DNA from: JAKQDH01 sp029558835
GTDB lineage: Bacteria; Planctomycetota; Phycisphaerae; UBA1845
NCBI GenBank assembly: GCA_035356615.1
Contig: DAOQSN010000027.1
Span: 1-64,000, forward strand
Reading direction: 5' to 3'
Length of the DNA stretch: 64,000 bases
Shown here piece after piece: positions 53,913 through 63,900 of this stretch. The first letter of the stretch is position 1, and every line of letters starts with the position of its first letter. The position numbers and the translations under genes were made by a program. The notes beneath the pieces are model-generated. The model searched no databases, was not told the origin of the DNA, and saw nothing but the letters and a program-made list of their open reading frames with translations.

Positions 53913-54617
53913 ATGAAGGAGCCCCAACACAACCCGAATGATCCGCTCTTCCTGCTCAGTTGTAGCCTCGACGGCGAACTGACACCGCAGGAGCAGCAGC
54001 GCCTCGCGGAGGCCCTGGCGCGCTCCCCGCAACTGCGCGCGGAGGGTGAGCAACTGGGCCGCGTGGACCACTTGGTGCGCGCCTGGGGCGAATGCGACAC
54101 GAACGTCGACGCTGACGCGCTCACGGCGGAGGTCCGTGCTTTCCTTGCGGACGAAGCGGCGGAGGCCGGCGACCAGACCGTCCAGAAGGAATCCAGCCGC
54201 GTCGATCAGCTTCTACACCGCTGGGCAGCGCCCCAGGTTGCCTTTGACGAAGCGCGGTTCGCGGCCGGGGTGTTGCGGCGCCTCGTGCAGGAACAGCGTC
54301 TACGCATGGTCCGTCGCTGGGTGATCCGCCTGGGAACGCCGTTGGCGGCGGCGGCCGTCATCGCCCTGGCGTTTATCAGCAGGGTCGGTCCGGTAGCGGT
54401 GCCGGAACCGGCGCCCGGGCCCCGGGCGGTGGTCCACGTCCAAGTCGGGCCGCAGGCACTCGCCGGCGGGGCCGCGTCACCCGCGGTCTGTCAGGTCCGT
54501 TTTGCACGTGAGGCCGCCACGGCGGATTCTCTAACGCCCCTCCGGCGGGGGGTGTCATACGCTTGGGCCGGCCCGGCACCGGCGGTGCCCCGCGCGGACG
54601 CCCCGCTGCCCTGGTAA
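53913..54617 (+). CDS. Putative membrane anti-sigma factor
   Basis: A 234-residue protein. The N-terminal part resembles anti-sigma domains (LLSCSLDGELTPQEQQRLAE, then ALARSPQLRAE) but lacks the HxxxCxxC zinc motif. One membrane helix lies at about 139-156 (LGTPLAAAAVIALAFI), leaving about 75 periplasmic residues rich in Pro and Ala. Position directly after the ECF sigma gene supports the assignment; family homology alone would not. The ATG at 53913 has no strong Shine-Dalgarno, which is compatible with limited expression relative to sigma. Confidence 0.72.
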   Translation: MKEPQHNPNDPLFLLSCSLDGELTPQEQQRLAEALARSPQLRAEGEQLGRVDHLVRAWGECDTNVDADALTAEVRAFLADEAAEAGDQTVQKESSRVDQLLHRWAAPQVAFDEARFAAGVLRRLVQEQRLRMVRRWVIRLGTPLAAAAVIALAFISRVGPVAVPEPAPGPRAVVHVQVGPQALAGGAASPAVCQVRFAREAATADSLTPLRRGVSYAWAGPAPAVPRADAPLPW

Positions 54618-54698
54618 GACGCGGCCGCTCAGAAACAAGTGACCATCCGCGATGCCGGACATCCGTCGTCGTGGAGGACTTCACGGGGGTAATCAGCC

Positions 54699-55838
54699 AT
54701 GATCGCACGCACGTTGACCTTGGTCATGTTCGCCGCCACGCTCGGCCTCGCGCCGCCCAAGCAGCCGACCGACGTCCGCACGCTCGTCGAGCAGGCGCTG
54801 GACGAAACCAGCCGCGCCATCACGCTCGACAACGTGCCCCTCGAGGACGCCTTTCGGCAAATCGCGGAGCAGACCGGCGTGGAGTTGGTGATGTCGGCGG
54901 AGGCGATGGCCCTGCTGCCCCACGGCCCCCAGACGCGCGTGACCGCCCGCATCGCCAACATTCCCCTGCGCCAGGGCCTGCGCGAGTTGTTCGCGCCGCT
55001 GGGCATGGACCTCTTCGTCACCGAGGGCGTCGTCCAGGTGGAGCCCAAGCTCGTGCTGCTGCGCCTGGGCCGACCCGTAAGCTGGACCGAGCTCGACACG
55101 CTCGCGACCCTCACCGCGCTGCAACCCGGCCTCAAGGAGCAGGACCGCGAGAGCCTGCGCGGCTTGGTGCAGTTCCGCGTGGACGTCAATGACCCGTGGC
55201 AGCAGTTCGCCCAGGCCGTGCGCGACGTGGGGGCCGGGCCCGCCGATGAGGTCATCTCCAGCGCTTGCGACCGCTTCGGCTGGACCTGGGTGCTCTCCGA
55301 CGAGCGCGTGATCATCCTGCCCATCGAACAGTTGATCGTCCAGCAGTTGCAACAGCCCCTCTCAATCCGCCTCAGCAGCCGGCCGCTCATGGACGTGCTC
55401 CGCGAAGTCGGACGCCGACTCAACGTGCGCGTGCGGACGGAGCCGGGGGCCGTGGCGTCGCTGCCCGCCCAGATCCAGCAGAGTTTCTCCCTCTACGCCA
55501 CGCAGAACACCGGCGAGGAAGTGCTCGATGCCATCGCCGCCGCCACCGGCTTGGGTTACTTGACTGATCCCGACGGCGTGCTGTTCTACCGCCCGGCCAC
55601 CGGCGCGGCCGGCAACTCAACCGATGCCCAGGGCGGCGCGGCCGCCACGGATGCGAACCGCACCGACCCCTATGTCGCACAGGTGGTGCGCAAGCTGCCC
55701 GACGGTACCGAGTGGCGCTGGCTCATCCGCAAGTCAGAGCTGCCGGAAGACCTGCTCCGCATGCGCGACCAGGACCGGGACCAAGCGATCAACACGTTGC
55801 GGATCGATGCCACCGCCGCCCCTGCGGGCAAGCCGTGA
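54699..55838 (+). CDS. Secreted protein with STN/secretin-N-like domains
   Basis: A 379-residue exported protein. A signal peptide covers about 1-20. Two similar modules of the STN/secretin-short type are visible: RAITLDNVPLEDAFRQIAEQ then TGVELVMS, and LSIRLSSRPLMDVLREVGRR then LNVRVRTE, each followed by the typical SFSLYATQNTGEEVLDAIAA/ANIPLRQGLRELFAPLGMDL strand-helix unit. No secretin barrel follows, so it is not a secretin. It is the third gene of the ECF operon (81 bases after the anti-sigma gene; GGGGGTAA upstream of the ATG). STN modules in TonB-linked systems contact FecR-like anti-sigma factors; a comparable signal-transfer role here is inference. Confidence 0.78.
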   Translation: MIARTLTLVMFAATLGLAPPKQPTDVRTLVEQALDETSRAITLDNVPLEDAFRQIAEQTGVELVMSAEAMALLPHGPQTRVTARIANIPLRQGLRELFAPLGMDLFVTEGVVQVEPKLVLLRLGRPVSWTELDTLATLTALQPGLKEQDRESLRGLVQFRVDVNDPWQQFAQAVRDVGAGPADEVISSACDRFGWTWVLSDERVIILPIEQLIVQQLQQPLSIRLSSRPLMDVLREVGRRLNVRVRTEPGAVASLPAQIQQSFSLYATQNTGEEVLDAIAAATGLGYLTDPDGVLFYRPATGAAGNSTDAQGGAAATDANRTDPYVAQVVRKLPDGTEWRWLIRKSELPEDLLRMRDQDRDQAINTLRIDATAAPAGKP

Positions 55839-55868
55839 GACGCTGACGCGCGCCAGCTTCATCCGTCC

Positions 55869-56025
55869 CCCACCTCCAAAGGAGGTGGGCCACCCGGGTC
55901 GCCCAAGCGGGTAAGGGGTGGCCCAAGTGCTGTGGACCTGGCGGGTGGCCCAAGTGCTGTGGACCTGGCGGGTGGCCCAGGTGCTGTGGACCTGGCGGGT
56001 GGCCCAGGTCCTGTGGACCTGGGGG
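55869..56025. repeat. Family F repeat F2: four 27-bp tandem hairpin units plus an adjacent hairpin
   Basis: Four consecutive 27-base units start GTGGCCCA(A/G)GT and contain (CTG)TGGACCTGG, at 55918-55944, 55945-55971, 55972-55998 and 55999-56025. The first two are identical; the last varies toward the copy at 8301-8370 and ends with the same GGGGGACTGATGAA. A perfect 9-bp hairpin CCCACCTCC-AAA-GGAGGTGGG at 55869-55889 precedes them. They fill most of gene-free 55839-56224. Confidence 0.9.
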
Positions 56026-56224
56026 ACTGATGAACGTCCCTGCCCTGCCGTGAGTCACGGCTGCCGCCCGGACCGCACCGTATCACTGACCCACCCCCCG
56101 CTGATAGAGCGCCTTGGACATTCTCTTCATGGGGCCCGGCTCGCGCCGGACCGCGGCCCGGGCACACCGGTGTGCGGCGTGCCCGGGCAGGGGCCGGTGG
56201 AGGCTTCTTCGCCCCGCGAAGCTC

Positions 56225-59200
56225 ATGCATCCACGCGCGTCCATGCACACCTCTCGGTCCGCAAAGCCCTCCCGAGGCGTGACCGGCCCCACTCGGGCGA
56301 GGTTCCCCAACCGACCCGAATCCGCACCCGCCCCTTGCTCCTCCGCCTGGCAACTGAACGATGACGCCTTCGAAGCGGCCCTCGTCTCCGGCGCGCACGC
56401 CGCGCTGCTGGAAAACTATCTCGGCGAGCAGGAATACCGGGCGTTGCGGGAACTGGCCCGCGAGGCGCAGCGGCGCGTCGCTCGCGGGGGCCCGCGCGTG
56501 CTCATCGTGCCGGGGATCATGGGCTCCAAACTGGGCACCCGCTACGGCGGGCTCGACGACGTGCTGTGGCTCGACCCGGTGGAGGTGATTGCCGGACGCC
56601 TGCCGCAGCTTGCTCTGCACGCCAAGCCCTCGAAGTATGAACCGGTCGGCGTGATCCTGCTGGCCTACTTGAAGCTCAAGCTGCGCTTGCGCTGGGCGGG
56701 CTACGACGCGGTGTTCTACCCTTACGACTGGCGGGTGAGTCTCGATGTCCTGGGGGACAAGCTGGCGCGCGACATCACCACGGAGAAGGCCTCCCGCGTC
56801 CACTTGGTCGGGCACAGCATGGGCGGCCTGGTCATCCGGGCAGCCCTGGGCCGGCAAGAGCAGACGCTCACCGAGAAACTCGGCCGCGTAGTCATGCTGG
56901 GGACACCCAACTTCGGCTCCTTCTCGGCCGTGCAGGCCCTGCGCGGCGTGGACAGTACCGTGCTCAAGCTGGCGGCTGCCGACCTGCGCCACACCGCCAA
57001 CGAACTGACCGAGCAGGTCTTCGCCACGTTTCCCGGGCTCTACCAACTGTTGCCCGCCCCGGAGAGCTTCACGCAGGTGAACCTCTTCGATCCGCGTTGC
57101 TGGCCGAGTTCCGGCCCGCGCGTGCAGGAGGCCATCCTGAAGCAGGTCCCTCAGGTGCGCACCTGCCTGGCCCCTGGTGACGAACGCTTCACACTCATCG
57201 CGGGTGTGGACCAGACCACCATCGTCGGTTTGGCCATGCAGAACGGCGAGTTCGTCTACTACTCCAGTCGCGACGGCGACGGGACCGTCCCGCGCGTATT
57301 CGCCGAGCTTCCCAACGTGCCGACCTACTACATCGAAGAATCACACGGCAGCCTGCCCAACAACCGCCATGTGGCCAAGGCCGTATCCGACATCCTCGCG
57401 ACGGGAGCCACCCAGCGGCTGCCGCAGACCTGGACGCCCTCGCGGGCAGCCGTGCGCGAGGCTGCGCTCGTTGTCACCCCCTTCAACGGGCGCCGAGGCA
57501 ACGCGATTCGTCCCAGTGAGCTGCGCACGCTGCTCAGCGAGTTCGCCGCCCCGGATGCCCACGACCGCGATGCGGTTGAGGTGCCGCCCAGCCCAGGCGC
57601 AGCAGCCCCCGGGCTTCCGGCGCCGGCCGAGCCTCTCGCAACCGGCGGGCTCGCCAACGTTGTCGTGGGTCGGCGCCAGCACCGGAACCTGGAACTGAGA
57701 TTGGCACGCGGCAGCATCACCGAGGCGGATGCCCGGGCGTATGTGCTGGGTGTCTTCCGCGGCGTCGAACCGGCCGGGCCCGCCCAGGCACTGGACCGTC
57801 GCCTCCGCGGCGCCATCACCGAGATCACCCAGCGGCGCATGTTCTCCGCCAACGTCGGTGAAGTGTTCATCCTGCCCACCGCCCGCCTGGGACTGTCCGC
57901 AGAATTCGTGGTCCTGGTGGGCATGGGCCCCTTCGATCAGTTCGATTACCCCCTCCAGCAAGCAGTGGCCGAGAACATGGTTCGCACGCTCCTGCGTATC
58001 CACGTGGAGGAGTTCGCCACCGTACTCATGGGCGTCGGCTCCGGGCTGAGCATCACCAAGTCTATGTACCACTTGCTCAACGGGTTCCTGCGCGGCCTGC
58101 GTGACAACGACACCGGCCGGCGCTTCCGCGGCATCACCCTCTGCGAGCTGGACCGCGATCGGTACGACGAGATGCGCCGCGAACTGTATCTGCTGGCCAA
58201 GGCGCCGCTCTTTGATGACGTGCAAGTCACCTTTGACGAGGTCGAGCTGCCGCCCGCCGTCGAGGTCCCCACGCGCCGCGTGGGCGAGGTCGCGCGTGAG
58301 GAGGCCGTCTACCTGATCGTGCGACAGGAGGCCCAATACAAGGGCATGTCCACCTATCGCCTCGCCCTGCTGGGGGCTGCCGAGAAGGCCACCGTCATCG
58401 GTGCCGAGCAGAACGTCAGCAATGCCAAGCTCGACGCCCACCTGGCCCAGCTTGACAGCAACGCCTTCTCGGCCGCCAAGGTGCGAGCCTTCGGGGAGCG
58501 CCTGGCCGAGCTCATGCTCCCCTCCTCCGTTCAGGCAGCGATGCAAGTAATCGGAGACCGCCATCTGATCGTAGTGCATGATGCGGCAGGTTCGCGCTTG
58601 CCTTGGGAGACCGTGCACGTCGATGGCAAGGCCCCGGCCCTTTACGGCGGGCTGAGCCGGCAGTACCAGGCGGAGAACCTCTCGGTTGCCAAGTGGCTCG
58701 AACCGCGTCAGTACGGCCCCACGCTCGATGTGCTCCTGGTGGTCAACCCGACTGAGGATCTGCCGGGCGCCGAGTACGAGGGCGAGCGCATCGGCAAGCT
58801 GCTGGCGGCCGAGCCGTCCGTCAAAGTCGATGTGCTCCGGGGCGCGCAGGCCACGCGGGCGGCTCTGCGCGAGCGGTTCCAGTCAGGCCGCTACGACGTC
58901 GTCCATTATGCCGGGCATGCCTTCTTTGACCCGGCGGCGCGGTCACGCTGCGGCCTGCTCTGCAACCCGGGCGGCGAGAACGACGTTCTCACCGGTGCGG
59001 ACTTGGCCTGGGGCGGCAGTCTGCCCGGGGTGGTGTTCTTCAATGCTTGTGAATCCGGGCGCGTGCGGGGACGTGGAGTGTGGCGCGCCAGCGCCCGCGC
59101 CGGTGCACGCCCGCCTGCTCTGGCGAGTGGACGCGGCGTACCCGGGCCGGCCCCGGATCTGCGCCGGCAGCTGTCAGACACAGTGGGGGTCGCGGAAGCG

Positions 59201-59422
59201 CTGCTCCGCGGCGGGGTAGCCAGCTACCTCGGCACCTACTGGCCGGTAGGCGACGCCGCGGCCGAAAGCTTCGCCGGCACGTTCTACAAGCTCCTGTTGC
59301 AGGGCGCCCCTCTCGGCCGGGCCCTCCGCGAAGCGCGCCACGCCGTCGAAAAGATACGCTCCGTAGACTGGGCCGACTACATCCACTACGGCAGCCCGAA
59401 CTTCGTCCTCAAGAAACCCTGA
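56225..59422 (+). CDS. Alpha/beta hydrolase (LCAT-like) - M17-N-like - CHAT protease fusion protein
   Basis: A 1065-residue three-module protein, numbered from the ATG at 56225. Module 1 (about 85-410) is a lipase/acyltransferase-type hydrolase: GPRVLIVPGIMGSKLG, nucleophile S198 in LVGHSMGGLVIRA, and a late GDGTVPR/SHGSLPN block that can supply Asp and His. Module 2 (about 440-680) resembles the macro-like N-terminal domain of M17 aminopeptidases (EFVVLVGMGPFDQFD; AVAENMVRTLLRIHVEEFAT). Module 3 (about 700-1065) is a CHAT caspase-like protease with catalytic H898 in VHYAGHAFFD and C942 in VVFFNACESG, then GVASYLGTYWPVGD. No signal peptide is seen, so it is likely cytoplasmic. The true start is uncertain (ATG 56225, ATG 56243 or later); homology begins near residue 50. 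It may follow the ECF operon functionally, but a 386-base repeat gap separates them. Confidence 0.88.
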   Translation: MHPRASMHTSRSAKPSRGVTGPTRARFPNRPESAPAPCSSAWQLNDDAFEAALVSGAHAALLENYLGEQEYRALRELAREAQRRVARGGPRVLIVPGIMGSKLGTRYGGLDDVLWLDPVEVIAGRLPQLALHAKPSKYEPVGVILLAYLKLKLRLRWAGYDAVFYPYDWRVSLDVLGDKLARDITTEKASRVHLVGHSMGGLVIRAALGRQEQTLTEKLGRVVMLGTPNFGSFSAVQALRGVDSTVLKLAAADLRHTANELTEQVFATFPGLYQLLPAPESFTQVNLFDPRCWPSSGPRVQEAILKQVPQVRTCLAPGDERFTLIAGVDQTTIVGLAMQNGEFVYYSSRDGDGTVPRVFAELPNVPTYYIEESHGSLPNNRHVAKAVSDILATGATQRLPQTWTPSRAAVREAALVVTPFNGRRGNAIRPSELRTLLSEFAAPDAHDRDAVEVPPSPGAAAPGLPAPAEPLATGGLANVVVGRRQHRNLELRLARGSITEADARAYVLGVFRGVEPAGPAQALDRRLRGAITEITQRRMFSANVGEVFILPTARLGLSAEFVVLVGMGPFDQFDYPLQQAVAENMVRTLLRIHVEEFATVLMGVGSGLSITKSMYHLLNGFLRGLRDNDTGRRFRGITLCELDRDRYDEMRRELYLLAKAPLFDDVQVTFDEVELPPAVEVPTRRVGEVAREEAVYLIVRQEAQYKGMSTYRLALLGAAEKATVIGAEQNVSNAKLDAHLAQLDSNAFSAAKVRAFGERLAELMLPSSVQAAMQVIGDRHLIVVHDAAGSRLPWETVHVDGKAPALYGGLSRQYQAENLSVAKWLEPRQYGPTLDVLLVVNPTEDLPGAEYEGERIGKLLAAEPSVKVDVLRGAQATRAALRERFQSGRYDVVHYAGHAFFDPAARSRCGLLCNPGGENDVLTGADLAWGGSLPGVVFFNACESGRVRGRGVWRASARAGARPPALASGRGVPGPAPDLRRQLSDTVGVAEALLRGGVASYLGTYWPVGDAAAESFAGTFYKLLLQGAPLGRALREARHAVEKIRSVDWADYIHYGSPNFVLKKP

Positions 59423-59428
59423 AGTGCT

Positions 59429-59505
59429 GAATGGCGAAGTGCGAATAGCGAATGAAGAGGCTCGACGTTGCCCCTCCACCATTCGCTATTCGTAATTCGC
59501 TATTC
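59429..59505. repeat. GCGAATAG-type inverted repeat between convergent genes
   Basis: Arms 59429-59454 and 59480-59505 match at 23 of 26 bases. Both are built of GAATAGCGAAT-like heptads. The right arm overlaps the last codons of the leftward lipoprotein gene. It may act as a bidirectional terminator hairpin, but no U-tract is present. Confidence 0.75.
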
Positions 59506-60219
59506 CGCAACTGCTGTCAGCGTCACGTCGATGCGCTGGTAGTAAAGAGCCGTCGTCGCCTCGAAGCCGGAGTCGGTACCGACGAGCAGCCACAGCCGCC
59601 CGGTCGCATCGGCCGTGACCGTCGTGTCGTGGGCGTGGTTACGCGTAAGCGACACATAAGGGCTGCCCTGTTCGAGCGCAGCCTCGCACTCGATGCCGTT
59701 GGCGATATCGCCCACGACGGAGGCGGCCGGGCCGCCTATGGTCTGCTGGCCCTTGTCCACATTGAGACTGTAGAAGTCCTGATCGAGAACAACCTGCGGC
59801 TGCGTTGCAGTCGCCCCGGCCTTCAGCGTCACACCTTCGCCTGGCGCCCCGCCGACGCCCGCGCAGCCGCTCGGCGCGTTGGAGGCGAAAACGATGGTGA
59901 AGCTCACTTCGTAAGCCTGGTTCGCCTGCACCCCGTCCGCCGGCCCCACCTCGCGTGTCAGGAACAGAAACAGATCGTCCGAACTGTTGCGTCCGGAAAT
60001 GAACAGTCCGGTGCCTTCGGGATCCAACTCGGCCGGCAACTCGCGCACATCCGTCTCAAACTCGATCTCGTTGTCCGGACTGTAGTCCGCCACCCCCGCC
60101 TCCCACCCCTCGTCGCCCTGGCTGAAATCAAACGTCAGGTCGACCACGCCCGACCCGGCGCCCGGGCAGCCACCCAACAAGCCCACCAGCACAATCAGTC
60201 CCCACAAACCATACCGCAT
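59500..60219 (-). CDS. Lipoprotein with beta-rich mature domain
   Basis: A 239-residue lipoprotein. The signal is MRYGLWGLIVLVGLLGGC, with the lipidated cysteine at residue 18. The mature part belongs to a family I recognise in outline: FDFSQGDEGWEAGVADYSPD, LFISGRNSSDDLFLFLTREV, a YEVSFTIVFASNAPSGCAGV strand block, then GAPGEGVTLKAG. No catalytic motif is visible; a carbohydrate-binding-type beta-sandwich is possible. The ATG at 60219 has GGGGGGAT upstream. It is convergent with the CHAT gene. Confidence 0.8.
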   Translation of the reverse strand: MRYGLWGLIVLVGLLGGCPGAGSGVVDLTFDFSQGDEGWEAGVADYSPDNEIEFETDVRELPAELDPEGTGLFISGRNSSDDLFLFLTREVGPADGVQANQAYEVSFTIVFASNAPSGCAGVGGAPGEGVTLKAGATATQPQVVLDQDFYSLNVDKGQQTIGGPAASVVGDIANGIECEAALEQGSPYVSLTRNHAHDTTVTADATGRLWLLVGTDSGFEATTALYYQRIDVTLTAVAE

Positions 60220-60520
60220 GGCCGAGATCCCCCCCGTGCTCGAGTTCGAGCATACCACGGACCCTTTACCAGCGCGTGCCCGATTGTACCCCGCTGCCGT
60301 GCGATCTCCACATTGCGCTAGGAACAGGAAGTCAGGAACGGTCTCTGCGACACGCGCTCTACATCAACGACGGCCGCCCCCGGCTCCTTGGTCTTCCCGT
60401 TCTGTCGGCGGTCGCAACGATCGCACAATGCCTTCTGTCGGCGCTGCGGCTCGAGGCGGGGCTTCGTCGATGGCCGCCAGCCACCAGGTATTCCGGCGTG
60501 ATCCGCGATTCCCTCTGTAG
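60220..60520. other. Gene-free stretch upstream of the lipoprotein gene
   Basis: 301 bases between two leftward genes. Overlapping open frames here have no recognisable similarity or ribosome-binding site. No repeat family is seen. Confidence 0.35.
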
Positions 60521-61471
60521 TCAGCGGTCACCCGCTTCGCTGACAGTGTCGGACTCACTGGCCGTATCGGCAGGCTTGGCCGGAGGTGCCGTACCTGAGT
60601 CCTCACGATACAGAAACGGGTGCGCCAGCAGCGTCGTTGCGGAGTTCCTGGAAGACACGACATGGCGATAGAACTCGCATCGTGCCTCCGCCATCCGCCG
60701 CGACGAGGACCGCTTGGCGGCCGCAGCTTCCAGGGCGGCCACCTCAGCCAGCATGGTCAGCAGTTCGTGCACCCGTGCAGACAGTGGTGGCGACAACTTC
60801 GCACAGGCGGCCACAATCTTGGCAACAATCTCTCCCGAATCCGGCTGATACAACTCGGCCTGCGTTGCCGCCAGCCTCATGTTCTCCAGAACGCACAACA
60901 GGCGATTCCCCTGGAGGAGTGTCTTCGCCGCGGCCTTCCGGGCCTCTCTAAGGTTGGCGGGCGAGACAGCGACCTTGGCCGCCGCCAGCAGAGTCTCCGC
61001 CTCCTTGGCTGCGGCCGCTACCCGCCGGGCCATAACCCGCAGCCGGAAAGCGCCTGGCACATGGTTGATCGTGAACCAGCCCGATCCTCCGCAGAAGCCG
61101 CAACGGTCGACACCCAATGCCAGGCATTCGGCACAGGGGCGGTTGTCCGCATCGTGTCCTCGTCCGTTGCACTCCTCGCACGGTATCACACCGCTATGAC
61201 AGTAGAAACAGGGCAACCTCGCGTAAGCGGCCAGGAGCTTCTCTGCGGCGTCGTCTCCCATGGCCTGACGCAACCAAACCAGAAGGGCCTCATCCTCACG
61301 GATCAGCCCGTGCGCAACGGCATCCTTGAAAAAACGAATGGCCTCCGCGCCGTTCCTACGCTCCAACGCTGTCCTGACGCGGGCGAGCGCTCGTTGCGTC
61401 TGGGCGTCCGCGACCGCTGGCTTCGCGGTCTTCCGGTCGGGCGTTGCATCATTGGGGTAGTCGGTAGTCAT
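60521..61471 (-). CDS. Protein with DnaJ-type zinc-finger motifs
   Basis: A 316-residue protein without a J domain. Around residues 90-140 are CFYCHSGVIPCEECNGRG, then CAECLALG and CGFCGGSGW: repeated CxxC(x)GxG-like motifs as in the DnaJ cysteine-rich domain, although several repeats are altered. The flanks are helical and Ala/Lys/Arg-rich. The ATG at 61471 has a GGAGATA Shine-Dalgarno. It lies just downstream of groEL on the same strand (about 210 bases), which fits a chaperone-related role by position only. Function unknown. Confidence 0.72.
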   Translation of the reverse strand: MTTDYPNDATPDRKTAKPAVADAQTQRALARVRTALERRNGAEAIRFFKDAVAHGLIREDEALLVWLRQAMGDDAAEKLLAAYARLPCFYCHSGVIPCEECNGRGHDADNRPCAECLALGVDRCGFCGGSGWFTINHVPGAFRLRVMARRVAAAAKEAETLLAAAKVAVSPANLREARKAAAKTLLQGNRLLCVLENMRLAATQAELYQPDSGEIVAKIVAACAKLSPPLSARVHELLTMLAEVAALEAAAAKRSSSRRMAEARCEFYRHVVSSRNSATTLLAHPFLYREDSGTAPPAKPADTASESDTVSEAGDR

Positions 61472-61616
61472 GGGCGTATCTCCTGCCTCAGAAGGAGCAC
61501 ACAATGCCTCCCCGCCGACCGAGTGGGACGCGACGCAAGCACTCTATCGCCGAACATCCCGAACGGATGGTCTTGGCTCCCGCTCCTTTCCCTCTCTCTT
61601 GCCTTGCCAACACGAG

Positions 61617-61656
61617 CGGGCACCCGGGGGTGCCATTGGTGTCCCTCGGGTGCCCG
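61617..61656 (-). terminator. Candidate hairpin downstream of groEL
   Basis: A perfect 10-bp stem CGGGCACCCG/CGGGTGCCCG with a 20-base centre that itself can pair, 25 bases past the groEL stop codon. No U-tract follows, so factor-independent termination is uncertain. Confidence 0.4.
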
Positions 61657-61680
61657 ACAACTCTGGATTGGATGCCGCTC

Positions 61681-63315
<1,635 letters not shown>

Positions 63316-63476
63316 CTGGTTTACTCTCCACTGCGTTGCGAGTCCTTCACGGGACCCTGCCGGTCGTGGTGACGGGTCGGTATCTCACCCCCGCGCACCC
63401 ACCGGACCACAGCACCCCGCGCTCTGTCTTAACCCCTGAATAGCTCCACACACCGGGGAAACCGAGGGTCGGAAGG

Positions 63477-63575
63477 GGGTGGCACGGCCAAGCGCAGCAC
63501 CGCCATGCTCTCCCGCGAGCGAGGGCCCGCCTTCTACCACAGCATGCCGGCGCCTTCGGCTTGGGCATGTCACCC
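63477..63575. repeat. Family A palindromic repeat, copy A6, between groES and groEL
   Basis: From GGGTGGCACGGCCAAGCGCA to GGCTTGGGCATGTCACCC; two arm positions are changed relative to the consensus. The right flank GTTTCCCATTTGGGTGGTCC then TGTTCAG matches the A3 flank inverted. It lies wholly inside the groES-groEL gap. Confidence 0.85.
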
Positions 63576-63603
63576 TCCTCGTTTCCCATTTGGGTGGTCC
63601 TGT

Positions 63604-63900
63604 TCAGCCGACGACGCCGAGGATGTCACCCTCGTCCATGATGATGTACTCTTCGCCGCCATACTTGATCTCGGTGCCGGCGTAGCTGGTGAACAACACC
63701 TCATCGTTGACGGCAAGCTGCATCTTGCTGCGCGTGCCGTCGTCCAGCAGCCGGCCGTTGCCCACCGCCAGCACGACCCCGCGCTTGGGCTTCTCCCGCG
63801 CCGTGTCGGGCAGCACGATCCCGCCGGCGGTCTTCGCCTCCGCCTCCACTCTCTTGATGATCACCTTGTCGCCCAGAGGTCTGATGTTCAGTTTGGCCAT
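63604..63900 (-). CDS. groS: Co-chaperonin GroES
   Basis: A 98-residue co-chaperonin, the lid of GroEL. The N-terminus KLNIRPLGDKVIIKRVEAEA, the mobile loop KTAGGIVLPDTAREKPKRGV and the C-terminal YGGEEYIIMDEGDILG are canonical. The ATG at 63900 is used; AAGGAG lies 11 bases upstream. Only 100 bases of upstream sequence remain in the window; no CIRCE-type inverted repeat is visible there. Confidence 0.97.
   Translation of the reverse strand: MAKLNIRPLGDKVIIKRVEAEAKTAGGIVLPDTAREKPKRGVVLAVGNGRLLDDGTRSKMQLAVNDEVLFTSYAGTEIKYGGEEYIIMDEGDILGVVG

Noticed and set aside
55918..56025. CRISPR array
   Set aside because: The 27-base units are directly abutting with no spacers, and no cas gene is present.
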